From assembly GCA_009991425.1 (NCBI GenBank), contig JAACWH010000035.1, positions 1 to 57,405 of the forward strand: a DNA stretch of 57,405 nucleotides. The letters run 5' to 3'. This DNA comes from Leptospira sp. (lineage in GTDB: Bacteria > Spirochaetota > Leptospiria > Leptospirales > Leptospiraceae). Below the pieces are notes generated by a model. It was given only the letters and a program-made list of their open reading frames with translations. It made no database searches and had not been told where the DNA came from. This document shows positions 17,469 to 29,116 of this stretch, piece by piece (within the stretch, counting starts at the first letter, position 1; each line of letters starts with the position of its first letter). The position numbers were made by a program, and so were the translations under genes.

Positions 17469-18632
17469 TTATTCTACTTTTAGAATAAATCCCTTGAGAT
17501 ATTCTCCTTCTGGATGAAAAATATCAACGGGATGATCTAATCCATGGCCTAATTCTTCTAAGACTTGAATCTTTCTACCAGCCTCGACACTCGCTCCAAA
17601 AATAATTTGTCTAAATAAATTTTTATCCATAAATCCCGAACAAGAAAATGTAAAAACAATTCCATTTTTAGCAATTTTTTGAAACGCATTTCTGTTTAGA
17701 TCTTTGTAAGCTCTTGAGGCCTGTGGTAGAGATTTTTTTGTTTTTGCAAAAGCGGGAGGATCTAAGACGATTAAATCATATTTTGATTTTTCCAATTCTC
17801 TGAGAAAAGATGATACATCTGATACAGAATGTTCGATAGTTTTATCATTTGGAAAATTTAATTCTTGATTGATTTTTGAAATTTCAATAGATTTCTGTGA
17901 ACTGTCTATATTGAGAATATTTCTTGCATTAGCATTTTTAGCATAAATTCCAAAAGCTCCAGTGAAACTAAATGTATTTAAGCCAGATCTATGGCTTGCA
18001 TAGGTTTCAATTTTTTTTCGATTTTGCCTTTGGTCCAAATAAAATCCTGTCTTTTGTGTATCGAGAATGGAGAAATGAAATCGTAAATTATTCTCTTTAA
18101 ATGTAATTTCTTCTATACTTCGATTTCCTAAAAATGAGAATTCCTTATTTTCATTTTTTATTGCGAAATATTCAATACCCTTTGTCATCAAAAAAGATTG
18201 AATAATTTCTATCCAACTCTTAACAAAATTTGAACTTACAGATATTACAGCCAAAATATTATAAATATCTATTGTCATTCCTGGAAGAAAATCTCCTTCA
18301 GAATTGATAAACCGAAAAGCATTCGTATTATTTAAATTGATAAAATTAGATCTTAAATTCCATGCTGAATGCAATCTCTCTATCAGTATGTTCTCATCAA
18401 AAAAAACAGTTTGTTCAGAAAATGTTAGAAATCGAATCGGTATTCTTCCATTCTGATCTAAATAACCAATACCGATTTGACCTTTGCTATCATGGATACT
18501 TACTAACTGAGAATCTTTTATATTAGAATCCATTTCATGAATTGCACCTGAATATACCCATGGATTTTTTGAAACACGAAAAGCCTTAGAGCTTTTATCT
18601 TTGATTTTTATGATAGGATAATTTGGATTCAT
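17469..18632 (-). CDS. Class I rRNA large-subunit methyltransferase, RlmI-type
   Basis: The 387-residue protein begins with a PUA-like RNA-binding domain (about 8-75, including NPWVYSGAIHEMD), then an EEHEA-like domain and a Rossmann methyltransferase. Key signatures are KTGFYLDQRQNRKKI, the SAM-site strand NTFSFTGAFGIYA, LDPPAFAKTKKSLP and the FTFSCSGFMD strand with a cysteine. E. coli RlmI forms m5C1962 in 23S rRNA. The cysteine usually found in the SAM strand (NCFSYTG) is Thr here, so target and chemistry are only inferred from family. The start is ATG 18632. It is separated from the MBOAT gene by 65 bases. Confidence 0.85.
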   Translation of the reverse strand: MNPNYPIIKIKDKSSKAFRVSKNPWVYSGAIHEMDSNIKDSQLVSIHDSKGQIGIGYLDQNGRIPIRFLTFSEQTVFFDENILIERLHSAWNLRSNFINLNNTNAFRFINSEGDFLPGMTIDIYNILAVISVSSNFVKSWIEIIQSFLMTKGIEYFAIKNENKEFSFLGNRSIEEITFKENNLRFHFSILDTQKTGFYLDQRQNRKKIETYASHRSGLNTFSFTGAFGIYAKNANARNILNIDSSQKSIEISKINQELNFPNDKTIEHSVSDVSSFLRELEKSKYDLIVLDPPAFAKTKKSLPQASRAYKDLNRNAFQKIAKNGIVFTFSCSGFMDKNLFRQIIFGASVEAGRKIQVLEELGHGLDHPVDIFHPEGEYLKGFILKVE

Positions 18633-18805
18633 ATAGGTAATTTTTAGGTAATAAATTTATGATACTTTTCAAGGATTAAGTTTTTACATCCAAGATTGAT
18701 GCCAATACATAAATCGAGAACTCTTTTTCCTCTACTATTTCTTTAGAATCTTATTTAAACACATTTAATAATAACAGATTCAAAATTAAAAACAAAGAGA
18801 GAACT

Positions 18806-21259
18806 ATGAGAAAAGTATTAATCTTATTTATTGTATTGATCTTTAATCCAATCTACACAGAAAATTTACCTAACTGGCAGTATTCAAAATCCATTAATCT
18901 AGAAGCTGAAATTTCCAACTTTGAAAAAGAAATGCTATGGATTCCAGTGAATTTTCCATATAATTTAGCAGATTTACCTACAGATACAGAATATGATTTA
19001 TATTGGTTGAGAACGAATTTTTCTGTTGAACATTGGGATCCTAATTCTGCCTTATCTATAAGACTGGGAATTATATTAGATTGTGAAAGAATTTGGCTTA
19101 ATGCGAAAGAAATTCATCTAAATCAAGATTGTTCATCGAATAAGCCACAGGCTTATGATAAAATTAGAATTTTAGATTTGCCAAGAGGATTAATTTATAC
19201 TAACAAGAAAAATGAAATTCGGATATTGGTGAAAAGATATTTTCCCAATGAAATTGGATTGGTTCAAGATAAGATTGATATTGATTACAGTAATAAAATT
19301 TATAAAGACTACTATCTAGAAGAAGGATTACGCCTAAGCTTTTTGATAGTTTATTTGACTGTTGCTTCCTATTTTCTATTTTTATTTATTCGACGTCCCC
19401 AAGAAAAAGAATACCTCTTTTTTGCATTATTCACAATCAATTTGGTTCTCTATCAATTCCTTCGTTGCCAAAGTAAATACTTTCTGGATATTGAATTTTG
19501 GATTTTAAAAAAATGGGAATATTGCAGCTTACCAAGCTTTATACCATTTATGGCTCATTTCATCAGATCTTTCTTTCGATATACTTACAATAAAATAAAT
19601 CTAACGCTTGATTTACTTACCTTAGTAAGTATAGTTTTTATATTTAGTATCTCCGATATTTTAATATTAGATAAATGGAATCGATATCTAATACAACCTA
19701 TTTGGATTCTTTATTTAATTCTTTCCTTATATATTTTATTTCGTGAAACAAGAAAATCTAATAAAAATGCTTTTCTAATATTAATAGGAATCTTAGCCAT
19801 TGTTGTTTCCGCTATCATTGATATTTTAGCAGCTAGATTTGTTTGGAATATCCCTCGAATCTCAGGATATATATTTATGGGAAATATTTTGTTCCAAGCT
19901 TTTATTTTAGCTAATAGATTTGTTCAAATCAATGATGAAGTTGAAGATTTAAATAAAAATCTTGAATTAAAAGTTACTGATCGCACACAATCTCTTGCTC
20001 AGTCATTAAATGAGATACAGAAATTAAAAACAAGTCAAGATGGAGATTATTTTTTAACATCTCTATTACTGAAACCACTGCACCGAAATTGCAAAACTAA
20101 TTCTTTTATAAAAACTGAATTTCAAACACTTCAAAAAAAACAATTTGAATTCAAAAATAAAATGCATCAGATCGGAGGTGATCTTACTTTAACAGAAGAA
20201 ATAGAATTAAAAGGAAAGAAATTTATTCTTTTCATCAATTCAGATTCAATGGGAAAATCTATACAAGGAGCAGGAGGAGCTTTGGTTTTAGGTGTTATAG
20301 TTGAATCACTACTCGCAAGGTTAAAAAATCTTAACTTCAGAAATAAATATCCAGAGAGATGGCTTAAAGATGCATTCTTAGATATACAAAAGGCATTTGA
20401 GACATTTGATGGATCGATGTTTGTCTCTATGGTAATGGGCCTTGTAGATACCAGCAATGGATTTTTATATTATTTTAATGCAGAGCATCCTCAACCAATT
20501 ATTTATAGGGATGGAAAAGCAACATTTCTTCCTAGTAATGAAACATTCTATTTAAGAAAAATAGGTATAAAAGAAAATGAACTACATTTTTTTATAGAGA
20601 CATTTCAATTAGAACCTCAAGATAAAATTTATATCGGAACTGATGGTAAAGATGATATATACTTTTTAGATGCTGAAGGAAATAAGTTTATGAATGAAAA
20701 TGAAAATAATTTTTTAAAATTATTAGAAAAAACTGATGGAAAAATTGAAGATTCAATATCTGATTTACAAAACTCTGCTGAACTTGCTGATGACATTTCG
20801 ATTTTAAAAATTGAAAACACAAATGTTTTGAAATTAGCAAATCCACCATCAATTGATTATCTTAATCATCTGAGGAAAGCAAAGACATTAATAAAAAAAG
20901 GATATTATCAAAATGCCAAAAAAGAATTAATACATTCTCTTAATTTGAATCCAAAACAACTTACAACAATTATTTTATTAGGAAAACTAGAGTATCAACT
21001 AAAGAATTATGAAGATGCTATTTTAATTTGGAGTCGAGGTTTAGAATGTTTTCCAGAAAGTAAAGAATTAATTTACCTGCAAGCTATAGCACTTAGAAAA
21101 TCCAACCTAATATTAGAGAGTATTGATACAGCTGAAAGAATAAGGTTAAGGCAACCTGATCATAAACAAGCCTTACTTTTATTAAATGAATTATATTCTA
21201 ATAATTACCAACATCCAAGTTTTAATAAGGAGAATATTCAAAATATTATGGCAGCTTAA
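18806..21259 (+). CDS. 7TM sensor with SpoIIE-type phosphatase and TPRs, copy 1
   Basis: In this 817-residue protein a signal peptide (1-18) precedes an extracytoplasmic jelly-roll-like domain (about 20-165, with IRLGIILDCERIWLNAKEI) of the 7TMR-DISM kind. Seven membrane helices follow (about 175-373), then a short coiled coil (DLNKNLELKVTDRTQSLAQS) and a SpoIIE/PP2C serine phosphatase (about 410-670). Metal-binding acids are present: GGD 457-459, NSDSMGKS 478-485, GTDGKDD 611-617 and DDISIL near 662. Two or three TPRs close the protein (about 685-795). Such proteins usually act on anti-anti-sigma factors, but none is encoded nearby. AGAGAG precedes ATG 18806. A close paralog follows after 79 bases. 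Confidence 0.85.
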   Translation: MRKVLILFIVLIFNPIYTENLPNWQYSKSINLEAEISNFEKEMLWIPVNFPYNLADLPTDTEYDLYWLRTNFSVEHWDPNSALSIRLGIILDCERIWLNAKEIHLNQDCSSNKPQAYDKIRILDLPRGLIYTNKKNEIRILVKRYFPNEIGLVQDKIDIDYSNKIYKDYYLEEGLRLSFLIVYLTVASYFLFLFIRRPQEKEYLFFALFTINLVLYQFLRCQSKYFLDIEFWILKKWEYCSLPSFIPFMAHFIRSFFRYTYNKINLTLDLLTLVSIVFIFSISDILILDKWNRYLIQPIWILYLILSLYILFRETRKSNKNAFLILIGILAIVVSAIIDILAARFVWNIPRISGYIFMGNILFQAFILANRFVQINDEVEDLNKNLELKVTDRTQSLAQSLNEIQKLKTSQDGDYFLTSLLLKPLHRNCKTNSFIKTEFQTLQKKQFEFKNKMHQIGGDLTLTEEIELKGKKFILFINSDSMGKSIQGAGGALVLGVIVESLLARLKNLNFRNKYPERWLKDAFLDIQKAFETFDGSMFVSMVMGLVDTSNGFLYYFNAEHPQPIIYRDGKATFLPSNETFYLRKIGIKENELHFFIETFQLEPQDKIYIGTDGKDDIYFLDAEGNKFMNENENNFLKLLEKTDGKIEDSISDLQNSAELADDISILKIENTNVLKLANPPSIDYLNHLRKAKTLIKKGYYQNAKKELIHSLNLNPKQLTTIILLGKLEYQLKNYEDAILIWSRGLECFPESKELIYLQAIALRKSNLILESIDTAERIRLRQPDHKQALLLLNELYSNNYQHPSFNKENIQNIMAA

Positions 21260-21338
21260 AATGTTTCAAATCTGTTTCAAATATTAGCCAAAAGAAAGAC
21301 TTGTAATCACTAAGCTATATACAATTCTAGGTTTAACC

Positions 21339-23948
21339 ATGAAAATTTGGAATTGTCTTATAGCATTTATCAATCCGCTTATTTTTATTTTAAGTATCTT
21401 CCCTATATACAGCCAAGAAGGCTTCCAAATTCAAAATATCCAGAACCTTGATGAAGTTGTAGATTTAGACACCCTTGACTTGGAAGTTCAATCAAATTCT
21501 TATTATCTTACTGAAGAGGACCTTGAGCCTGAAATATTTAAAACTCCCGATAACTGGGAAGCTTTTTCAAAGTTCCAATGGCAGGTGTATAAAGTCCCAG
21601 GAACTATAAATTCAGAAAATATAACTCCAGAGAATGGTAAATTTTTTCGAATTAGCAAATGGATACAACTTCCTGATAATTGGAAGGCTCCCCATATTTC
21701 CATTCGCTTAGGGATTATATCTGACAAAGATAGAGTCTATTGGAATGGAACTTTGATTGGTTCAACAGGAGACTTCAAGAATAATTCAGCTGAAGCCTAT
21801 GATAAAATCAGAATTTATAAAATACCAACTTCCTTATTGATTCCAGGAAAAGTTAATAATTTATTTATAGAAATAAAACCGTATTTTGAAAAGGATTCTG
21901 GTATTAACCAAGATAAAGTTGAAATTGGTCCATCTGAAATTTTACAGAGATCCTTACTTAGAGATGAATACATTAAAATCATGTTACTAATGGTTTATGC
22001 GACCGTTGGATTTTATTTTTTATTCTTGTTTATAAGGAGAAGGAAAGAATCAGAAAATTTATTTTTTGCACTTTTTACATTTAGTCTAGTCACTTATCAA
22101 TTTCTACGAAATCAAATCAAGTATGATTTAAATCTCAGTTTCCATACTATGAAAACGATGGAATACTTAGTTTTAATGTTTATGATTCCCTTCATGACTC
22201 ATTTCCTTAGGAAATACTTCGATAAGCATTATAATATTTTCTTAAAAGTTGCTGATCTTATACTAGCTTGCTCATTTATAGCTATCTTAGTTGTTCAAGA
22301 TATTAAATTTTATAATTCAATTAATAATTTCATCGTTCAACCTACCTGGATTATATACATCATAAATGTATTTTTTATTTTAATTTCATATTCAATTAAA
22401 AAAGATTTAGACGCTATCTTAATGCTTGGTGGTTTTATATTCTTAATTGCAGCGGCATTCCTAGATGTTTTAAGCACACGAAATTACATAGTAATACCAC
22501 GAATGTCCGGTTATGCTTTTATGACGTTAATATTAAGTATATCCATTATTTTAGCCAATAGATTTGTTAGATTAAATAGCCAAGTTGAAGAACTAAATGA
22601 AAATCTTGAGTTAAAAGTTACGAAAAGAACAGAGGAATTAAATAATACACTAGATGAAGTTCAGAAATTAAAAGTACAACAGGATGGCGATTATTTCCTT
22701 ACATCACTTTTATTAAATCCTCTATCTACCAACTCAGCTGAAAGTGATTCAATCAATATACAATTTTTTACTAAACAAAAGAAAACTTTTGAATTTAAAG
22801 AAAAAACTCATGAAATAGGAGGCGATATAAGTATATCATCATCTATAAATCTAAAAGGCAAAAAATTTACTGTTTTTATAAACGGAGATGCAATGGGTAA
22901 ATCTATCCAGGGTGCTGGAGGAGCCTTAGTATTAGGAGTCGTCTTTAATGCAGTATTAGCTAGATCCAATGCTGACCAAAATAAAAATAAACATCCTGAA
23001 ATTTGGATAAAAGAAACTTTTATCGAATTGCAAAGAATATTTGAAAGCTTCAATGGCTCTATGCTAATTTCTATCGTTTTAGGTGTAATTGATGAACAAA
23101 CAGGATTTATGTATTATATAAATGCTGAACATCCATGGACTGTATTGTTTAGAGATGGCAAGTCAAGTTTTCTTGAGAATGAACTGGTACTAAGAAAATT
23201 AGGTTTTCCAGATAACGATGAGCATTTCTATGTAAAAACATTTCAACTTAGAAATGAGGATGTATTATTAATTGGATCAGACGGAAGAGATGATATTCAA
23301 TTAGGATTAGATTCCGAAGGTAGGAGAATCATAAATGAGAATGAAGAATTATTTTTAGAATTAGTTGAGGAATCAGAAGCTAATTTAGCTACTCTAGTAA
23401 GTAAGATAGAATCAAGAGGAGAATATACAGATGATATAACTCTCGTAAGAATTAAGTATTCCAATGATAACGATCAAATTAATTTAGATTTTGATTCTTT
23501 ATCAAAAGAAAAACTAGAAAAAGGAAAAGAATTAATACGTTTAGGCAAGCTTGAAGATTCCATCCAAGTTTTAGAAGAAGTTCTATTACAAGAATCTCCT
23601 CAAAAAGATATAGTATTAAGCTTATTAGGTCAGACTCAATTTAAATTAAAAAATTGGAACCTAGCAATAACCTATTTAATGGAAGCCTTAGAATCAAAAC
23701 CTTCCAATACTGAACTATTGTTCTACACGTCTTATTCAGCCAAAATGATTCATAATTATAAATTAGCATCAGAGTGCGGAGAAAGATGTTTCATAAGAGA
23801 TCCAATGAATATAAAGAACATTATAAACTTAGCAGATGTTTATAAGAAATTGGATCAGGGAAATAGAGCCAAATTTTTAGTGAATAAGGTTCTTAAAATA
23901 GAACCCAACAACCGAAATGCTTTAAGACTTAAAGAAATTTTAAACTAA
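21339..23948 (+). CDS. 7TM sensor with SpoIIE-type phosphatase and TPRs, copy 2
   Basis: This 869-residue protein is a tandem paralog of the preceding gene with the same domain order. It has a signal peptide (1-25), an extra acidic N-terminal segment (about 30-65) missing from copy 1, and an extracytoplasmic domain (about 70-195). Seven membrane helices (about 212-408) and a coiled coil (ELNENLELKVTKRTEELN) come before the PP2C domain (about 450-708). Its metal acids are GGD 494-496, GDAMGKS 516-522, GSDGRDD 646-652 and DDITLV 698-703. TPRs occupy about 725-865. GKSIQGAGGALVLGV is identical in both copies. All catalytic acids are kept in both, so both should be active. It ends 19 bases from the convergent uppP. 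Confidence 0.85.
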   Translation: MKIWNCLIAFINPLIFILSIFPIYSQEGFQIQNIQNLDEVVDLDTLDLEVQSNSYYLTEEDLEPEIFKTPDNWEAFSKFQWQVYKVPGTINSENITPENGKFFRISKWIQLPDNWKAPHISIRLGIISDKDRVYWNGTLIGSTGDFKNNSAEAYDKIRIYKIPTSLLIPGKVNNLFIEIKPYFEKDSGINQDKVEIGPSEILQRSLLRDEYIKIMLLMVYATVGFYFLFLFIRRRKESENLFFALFTFSLVTYQFLRNQIKYDLNLSFHTMKTMEYLVLMFMIPFMTHFLRKYFDKHYNIFLKVADLILACSFIAILVVQDIKFYNSINNFIVQPTWIIYIINVFFILISYSIKKDLDAILMLGGFIFLIAAAFLDVLSTRNYIVIPRMSGYAFMTLILSISIILANRFVRLNSQVEELNENLELKVTKRTEELNNTLDEVQKLKVQQDGDYFLTSLLLNPLSTNSAESDSINIQFFTKQKKTFEFKEKTHEIGGDISISSSINLKGKKFTVFINGDAMGKSIQGAGGALVLGVVFNAVLARSNADQNKNKHPEIWIKETFIELQRIFESFNGSMLISIVLGVIDEQTGFMYYINAEHPWTVLFRDGKSSFLENELVLRKLGFPDNDEHFYVKTFQLRNEDVLLIGSDGRDDIQLGLDSEGRRIINENEELFLELVEESEANLATLVSKIESRGEYTDDITLVRIKYSNDNDQINLDFDSLSKEKLEKGKELIRLGKLEDSIQVLEEVLLQESPQKDIVLSLLGQTQFKLKNWNLAITYLMEALESKPSNTELLFYTSYSAKMIHNYKLASECGERCFIRDPMNIKNIINLADVYKKLDQGNRAKFLVNKVLKIEPNNRNALRLKEILN

Positions 23949-23967
23949 ATTTCAGTTCTTTATAAAT

Positions 23968-24873
23968 TCAGCGAAGGGCAAAAATTAATACTATAACACC
24001 AAGTATAATTCGATAGTATCCAAAGACTGAAAAACTATGCCTTCTAATATAAGATAAAAATAATCGAATTACAAAAATACAAAGTAGAAATGAAAGAAAG
24101 CTTCCAAGAAGCAATAGAAATATTTTTTCTCCTTCAATTATACTCCAATATTTATATAGCTTATATACTCCCGCTGCAATCAGAACTGGAACAGCTAAGA
24201 AAAATGAATATTCTGCAGCATGTTTCCTTGATAATCCTATAGATCTACCTGCAACTATAGTTGCCAGGGATCTTGATACACCAGGAAGAAGTGCGACACA
24301 TTGAATAAAACCAATAAAAAAAGCATTTTTAAGAGATAATATCTGCGTTGATTCCGAATTAGTATTTTCTAAATCAGGAGAATTTTCTAATCGTTTTTGA
24401 TTTTCGATATCTTCTAATTCGTTTTTTGATTTGAATATTCTCTCTTGGATTAAAATTCCAACTCCACCCAAAAACCAAGTAGTACCTAAAATCAATAGCA
24501 AGTAGGAACTAGATTTTATTCCATCTAAAATATCTTTTAAGAAAAAACCTATAATCAGTATAGGGATACTACCAATTAAAATAGATAAAAGAAAATCGAA
24601 TCCAGATTTCTTAGATTTGTCGCCTAATACAAATTTAATTGTATCCATTGATGAAATTTTGAATTTATGAAAGTATAGAACCAATACAGAAAGTATAGCA
24701 CCTGATTGAATGAAAATATCGAACAAGTCTTCGAATTCTTCTCTATTAGAAGCTATATCCTCAAAAGGAAAAAAATAGGAAAAAAGAAACAAATGCCCGG
24801 TTGATGAAACGGGCAAAAACTCTGTTATTGATTCTATAATGCTCCTAAGAATAGCATTAAAAATATTATCCAT
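23968..24873 (-). CDS. uppP: Undecaprenyl-diphosphatase
   Basis: This membrane phosphatase (BacA/UppP) recycles the undecaprenyl carrier used for peptidoglycan and surface glycans. The two signatures are present: EFLPVSSTGH at 18-27 and LPGVSRSLATIVAGRSIGLS in the second half. At 301 residues it is slightly longer than E. coli UppP. The extra length is a charged loop (about 150-185, NELEDIENQKRLENSPDLEN) between membrane helices. The start is ATG 24873. It is the last gene of the long minus-strand run, 33 bases after the lipoprotein stop. Confidence 0.94.
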   Translation of the reverse strand: MDNIFNAILRSIIESITEFLPVSSTGHLFLFSYFFPFEDIASNREEFEDLFDIFIQSGAILSVLVLYFHKFKISSMDTIKFVLGDKSKKSGFDFLLSILIGSIPILIIGFFLKDILDGIKSSSYLLLILGTTWFLGGVGILIQERIFKSKNELEDIENQKRLENSPDLENTNSESTQILSLKNAFFIGFIQCVALLPGVSRSLATIVAGRSIGLSRKHAAEYSFFLAVPVLIAAGVYKLYKYWSIIEGEKIFLLLLGSFLSFLLCIFVIRLFLSYIRRHSFSVFGYYRIILGVIVLIFALR

Positions 24874-24906
24874 TGATATTGATAAGTGAATATCAGAGAA
24901 AGTTTT

Positions 24907-25608
24907 TTATTCTTTCTCTGAACTTTCGCTGGAAGTTGAACCTTCAGCGCCATTATCAATCTTATCTTGTCCTGGAAGAATGTTGTTATTTAAGTAACCG
25001 TCTAAATCGAATTTCTCATTGTGTTTTATTGAAACACCTTCTTTAATTCGTTCCATAACTTTAGGTAGAACTTCTTGAGATTTTACTCTTTTTAAATTGC
25101 CTCTTCCAAGCATAATGCATTTGTCAATTGGCATACCAGATACTTGGCTATTTTGAGATCTAAGTCTTTCACATTCGGATTTTGCTTCGTTATCTGAGAT
25201 TTTTATTTTCTTTTCAACTTGTTCTTGGATAAAGAGTTGAGTAATAGTTTGCATCTCAACTTGCTCCAATATTTCTTTTATGTCTGGTCTTGAAGTAAAT
25301 CCATTTTTTTCAGCAGCTAATTTTGTCATGAGCATCTGACGATAGTTCTCATAAAAATTTTTCTTTTGAAATTGATAGTTGAGTGGTTGAAATTGTTCAG
25401 GCACTTCATCAATATCTTTAGAAATAAATTCTAATAGATTTTTCTTTTCAATGTTCTGCATACGACTCATTGTCTCGATGGCCGTTTCGTAGGAAGTTTC
25501 AAATCTTTTTACAGTGATTTTCTCACCATTTAAGGATTCAATAAGTTGCGAGTCATCGCCGCAATTGATAAATGATATTGTCAGTAGTAATAATAATAAG
25601 TTTCTCAT
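24907..25608 (-). CDS. SurA-N-like lipoprotein
   Basis: The 233-residue protein has a lipoprotein signal ([15 protein letters not shown], acylated Cys at 16). The mature part begins like the SurA/PrsA N-terminal chaperone region ([20 protein letters not shown]) and is mostly helical. No parvulin-type isomerase domain follows, so any chaperone activity would be isomerase-free. The tail is Gly- and Ser-rich and low in complexity ([13 protein letters not shown]). It lies 13 bases after mfd in the same transcription unit and before uppP. A role in outer-membrane protein folding is plausible from the fold but not shown. Confidence 0.65.
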   Translation of the reverse strand: MRNLLLLLLTISFINCGDDSQLIESLNGEKITVKRFETSYETAIETMSRMQNIEKKNLLEFISKDIDEVPEQFQPLNYQFQKKNFYENYRQMLMTKLAAEKNGFTSRPDIKEILEQVEMQTITQLFIQEQVEKKIKISDNEAKSECERLRSQNSQVSGMPIDKCIMLGRGNLKRVKSQEVLPKVMERIKEGVSIKHNEKFDLDGYLNNNILPGQDKIDNGAEGSTSSESSEKE

Positions 25609-25621
25609 GTTAATTATCCGT

Positions 25622-28600
25622 TTAAGATAGAATTTCAGAATCTGTCAAATTGTCTATCTTGTTTTTTGATTTTTTACTGGGTTCTATTTGAAGTAGTAGG
25701 TTTTGAATTGCAGTTAATTTTTCATCCTCATTCCGCCCTTTTACATTCAGTCTTAGTACAGTAGGTTCACTAGGATGGATAGATAATCCTTTTATTCTAG
25801 AAATTAAGCGAACTACGGAATTCGGATCACCTCGAAAATCAGCTCCTGATTTAATTTTTATTTCATCATTTACTTCATTTACAGATTCTATTCCCAAAAT
25901 AGATGAAATTGTACGAATACTCTCTAATAGTAAAAATGTTTCTGCAATAGGAGGCGGTTCTCCAAATCGGTCGATCATTTCTGATTTAACCATCTCTAAT
26001 TCTTCTAAAGAAGAGCAACCTTCCCATTTTTTATAGAATTCTATTTTTTGTTTAGTATCGGGTATGTAATCATCAGGTAGATAGAAATTTGCAGAAAGAT
26101 TTATTGAAGTTCTAATTTCTACTTCAGTTTCGAATCCTTTAAGTTTAGCAATAGCTTCATCTAACATTCTAACATAAAGGTCGAAACCAATTTCTGCAAT
26201 ATCTCCTGATTGCTCTGAACCTAAAAGATTTCCTGCTCCTCTAATTTCTAAGTCTCTCATAGCGACCTTAAAACCAGAACCTAATTCTTGGTATTCATAG
26301 ATCGTATTTAATCTTTTCTCTGCCTGTTCAGTTAGAACTCTTCCCTTAGGGTGAATTAAATAAGCGAAAGCTTTTCGATCACTTCTACCTACTCTACCTC
26401 TAAGTTGATACAATTGCGATAAGCCAAATGTATCTGCCCTGCGAATGATTAATGTATTCACATTTGGCATATCTATACCAGATTCAATTATTGTTGTTGT
26501 AACTAGAATATCATACTTTCTATGATAAAAATCTAATAAAATTTGTTCGATAAATTCTTCATCCATTTGTCCATGTAAAATTCCAACTGACAAATCAGGA
26601 ACCAAACTGGAAACGTAGTTCGCCTCAGCCTCTATAGTTTCAACTCTATTATAAAGATAGAATACTTGTCCTTCTCTATCTATTTCTCTTCTTATAGCTT
26701 TTTCTAGAACCTCATCATTTTCTTCCATAACATAAGTCTCTACACTTTGACGATTCTTAGGCGGTGTAGAAATAATTGATAAATCACGAATTCCAGAAAG
26801 AGCCATATGTAGAGTTCGAGGTATAGGTGTTGCTGTTAGAGTAAGAACATCTACCAAGTTTTTAAGTTTCTTTATTGTTTCTTTATGATTAACACCAAAC
26901 TTTTGTTCTTCGTCAATTATCAATAAACCAAGATTCTTGGGTTTTAATTTTGTTGAGAGTAAGGCATGTGTCCCTATGAGAAAATCTAAATCACCTCTCT
27001 CATATAATTCAAAAGAATGTTTATTTTCAGTAACAGTTTTAAATCTCGATACAAAACCAATTTTAATTGGGTAATTTTTGTACCTATCTGAAAAAGTATT
27101 ATAATGTTGGAGTGCAAGTATTGTAGTTGGACAAAGTAGCAAAGCCTGTTTACCTGCCATAATAACTTTGAAGGCGGCACGAATAGCGACTTCAGTTTTG
27201 CCGTAACCCACATCCCCACAAACTAAACGATCCATTGGTTTTGAACTTTCTAAATCAGTTTTAACTGCATCTATTGCTGTTAGTTGATCAGGCGTTTCCT
27301 CATATTCAAAATCCGCTTCGAATTCTTCTTGCCAGATAGTATCTTTTGGAAATGAATACCCTCTCAGTTTGAGACGATTTGCATAGAGACGAACTAAATC
27401 CTCAGCAAGTTTTTCAACAGCTTCTCTTACTCTCTCCTTAGTTTTCTTCCAATTACTTTTCCCTAAAGCATCTAGTTTGGGATGATCTGATCCACCAATG
27501 TATCTTTGTACAAGTGATATTTGATCCAAGGGAACGTATAGACAAGCCTGACCTGCATATTCTAATTTAAGGAAATCTCTTTGTTTATTATCAGCTGTTA
27601 CTCGTTCAATTTTTTTAAAACGTCCAACACCGTGATTGATATGAACAATAAAATCTCCTTCTTTAAGGTCTAAGAAGGATTCAATTGCACTAGAAGCTGT
27701 TTTTTTATAACGAGTTTTTCTTTTGTATTTTCTTCCGAAGATATCATTTTCTGTGAGAATGATTGTATTTATTTCTGGGATTTCAAAACCCTTACGAAGT
27801 TCAGAAAGAGCTATATAGAAATTAGTATTTCCCTTTTTGGGTAAAATAACTTGAAGAGGTTCTTCTGATTGTTTATTAAGTCTATGTATCTTATGAGTTG
27901 CAAATAGAGATTCTAGTCGATCCGTTTGTTGAATAAAAGATGAAGTTAAGAGAATTGTCTTTGGTTCTTCTGATTGTAATTGAGCTTCAATGTATTCTCT
28001 AGCTTCTCTAATTTTACCCTTAAATTCTGGTATTTCTTTAGTAAGAGGAATTTCTAAATCGATTCTATCCTCAGGTGGTGGAAGACGATTCAAACGAATT
28101 GTATTTGGTTGTTGATCAGAAGTCAATAAATTATATTCTATGTCAGTTGAATATTGAGAATTAGGCGAAGCAAGTAAGTATTCAGCTTTTTTAGATTCGT
28201 AGATTAAATTCAATTCTCTAAACATCTGTAAGGTTTTATCTTTAATTGAATTCGGATTCACCAAAATTAAATTAGGTTTCATCTTCGGAAAATATTCTAA
28301 AATTCCAACACCTTTTCGAATCAGTGGAATAAGCTCTTCTACAACAAGCACTCTTTCTTCTGGTCTAATTAAATGAGAATCCTCTTCGATTAGTTTAAAA
28401 TAGGCCTCTCTTTCTTTTTCAGATAATGCATATTCATCTACAGGGTATATGGGAATTGAATCAAAATTAATTATAGACTTCTGTGTATCGGGATCAAAGG
28501 ATTTTATATTTTCTAATAAATCTCCAAAAAAATCAAGTCGTATTGGAGTGTTTAAATGTGATGGAAAAATATCAATGATACCACCCTTGACTGAAAAAGT

Positions 28601-29113
28601 CCCAAAGTGATCACAAATTTGTCTTCTTTCATAGCCTAATTGAATAAATTTACGTAGTATATCTTCAATTTCGTATTCAGTATTTTTTAAAAAATCGATC
28701 GATTCTGAAAAAATAAAATCTTTTCCAGGTACTTTTTGAACAAAGCCTGAAACAGATGTTACTATTAAAGATTTTTGATTCAAAAATAATTGACTTAAGG
28801 TATAAATTCGATCCCTTTTTGTATCTGGAGGAATGTGAGCATATTCATAAGGGATAGTATCATTGCCTGGTAAAAAATGAACAAGATCTGATTCTATAAA
28901 AGTAAAAAGTTCCCTATAAGCCGCTTCCGCTTCTAAATTAGTTGGATAAACTAAAAATGTAGAATTTGAATTTAATGCCTGATGAAGCAGAGTAGAGATA
29001 AAAGTAGAGGATGCATCTGGAATGGAATATAGATCCAATCCTGTAGAAGAAATTACTTTTTGAATTTCTTTTGATATTGAAAATGATTGTAGTTTCTCGT
29101 TTAATATGGACAA
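25622..29113 (-). CDS. mfd: Transcription-repair coupling factor
   Basis: Mfd removes RNA polymerase stalled at DNA damage and recruits UvrA. At 1163 residues it matches the family length. Domains in order are the UvrB-like N-terminal region, the RNA-polymerase-interacting domain ([18 protein letters not shown]), and the RecG-like translocase. The translocase has Walker [14 protein letters not shown], Walker [12 protein letters not shown] and motif [16 protein letters not shown]. The TRG motif region ([13 protein letters not shown]) and the C-terminal D7 domain follow. The start is TTG 29113, with AAAAGG about 8 bases ahead, 3 bases after the panC stop. The gene is embedded in a run that also includes panC and hisD. 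Confidence 0.97.
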   Translation of the reverse strand: MSILNEKLQSFSISKEIQKVISSTGLDLYSIPDASSTFISTLLHQALNSNSTFLVYPTNLEAEAAYRELFTFIESDLVHFLPGNDTIPYEYAHIPPDTKRDRIYTLSQLFLNQKSLIVTSVSGFVQKVPGKDFIFSESIDFLKNTEYEIEDILRKFIQLGYERRQICDHFGTFSVKGGIIDIFPSHLNTPIRLDFFGDLLENIKSFDPDTQKSIINFDSIPIYPVDEYALSEKEREAYFKLIEEDSHLIRPEERVLVVEELIPLIRKGVGILEYFPKMKPNLILVNPNSIKDKTLQMFRELNLIYESKKAEYLLASPNSQYSTDIEYNLLTSDQQPNTIRLNRLPPPEDRIDLEIPLTKEIPEFKGKIREAREYIEAQLQSEEPKTILLTSSFIQQTDRLESLFATHKIHRLNKQSEEPLQVILPKKGNTNFYIALSELRKGFEIPEINTIILTENDIFGRKYKRKTRYKKTASSAIESFLDLKEGDFIVHINHGVGRFKKIERVTADNKQRDFLKLEYAGQACLYVPLDQISLVQRYIGGSDHPKLDALGKSNWKKTKERVREAVEKLAEDLVRLYANRLKLRGYSFPKDTIWQEEFEADFEYEETPDQLTAIDAVKTDLESSKPMDRLVCGDVGYGKTEVAIRAAFKVIMAGKQALLLCPTTILALQHYNTFSDRYKNYPIKIGFVSRFKTVTENKHSFELYERGDLDFLIGTHALLSTKLKPKNLGLLIIDEEQKFGVNHKETIKKLKNLVDVLTLTATPIPRTLHMALSGIRDLSIISTPPKNRQSVETYVMEENDEVLEKAIRREIDREGQVFYLYNRVETIEAEANYVSSLVPDLSVGILHGQMDEEFIEQILLDFYHRKYDILVTTTIIESGIDMPNVNTLIIRRADTFGLSQLYQLRGRVGRSDRKAFAYLIHPKGRVLTEQAEKRLNTIYEYQELGSGFKVAMRDLEIRGAGNLLGSEQSGDIAEIGFDLYVRMLDEAIAKLKGFETEVEIRTSINLSANFYLPDDYIPDTKQKIEFYKKWEGCSSLEELEMVKSEMIDRFGEPPPIAETFLLLESIRTISSILGIESVNEVNDEIKIKSGADFRGDPNSVVRLISRIKGLSIHPSEPTVLRLNVKGRNEDEKLTAIQNLLLQIEPSKKSKNKIDNLTDSEILS

Positions 29114-29116
29114 TTA

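Noticed and set aside
18633..18805. tRNA or riboswitch upstream of the first receptor gene
   Set aside because: The region is AT-rich without cloverleaf or conserved riboswitch stems.
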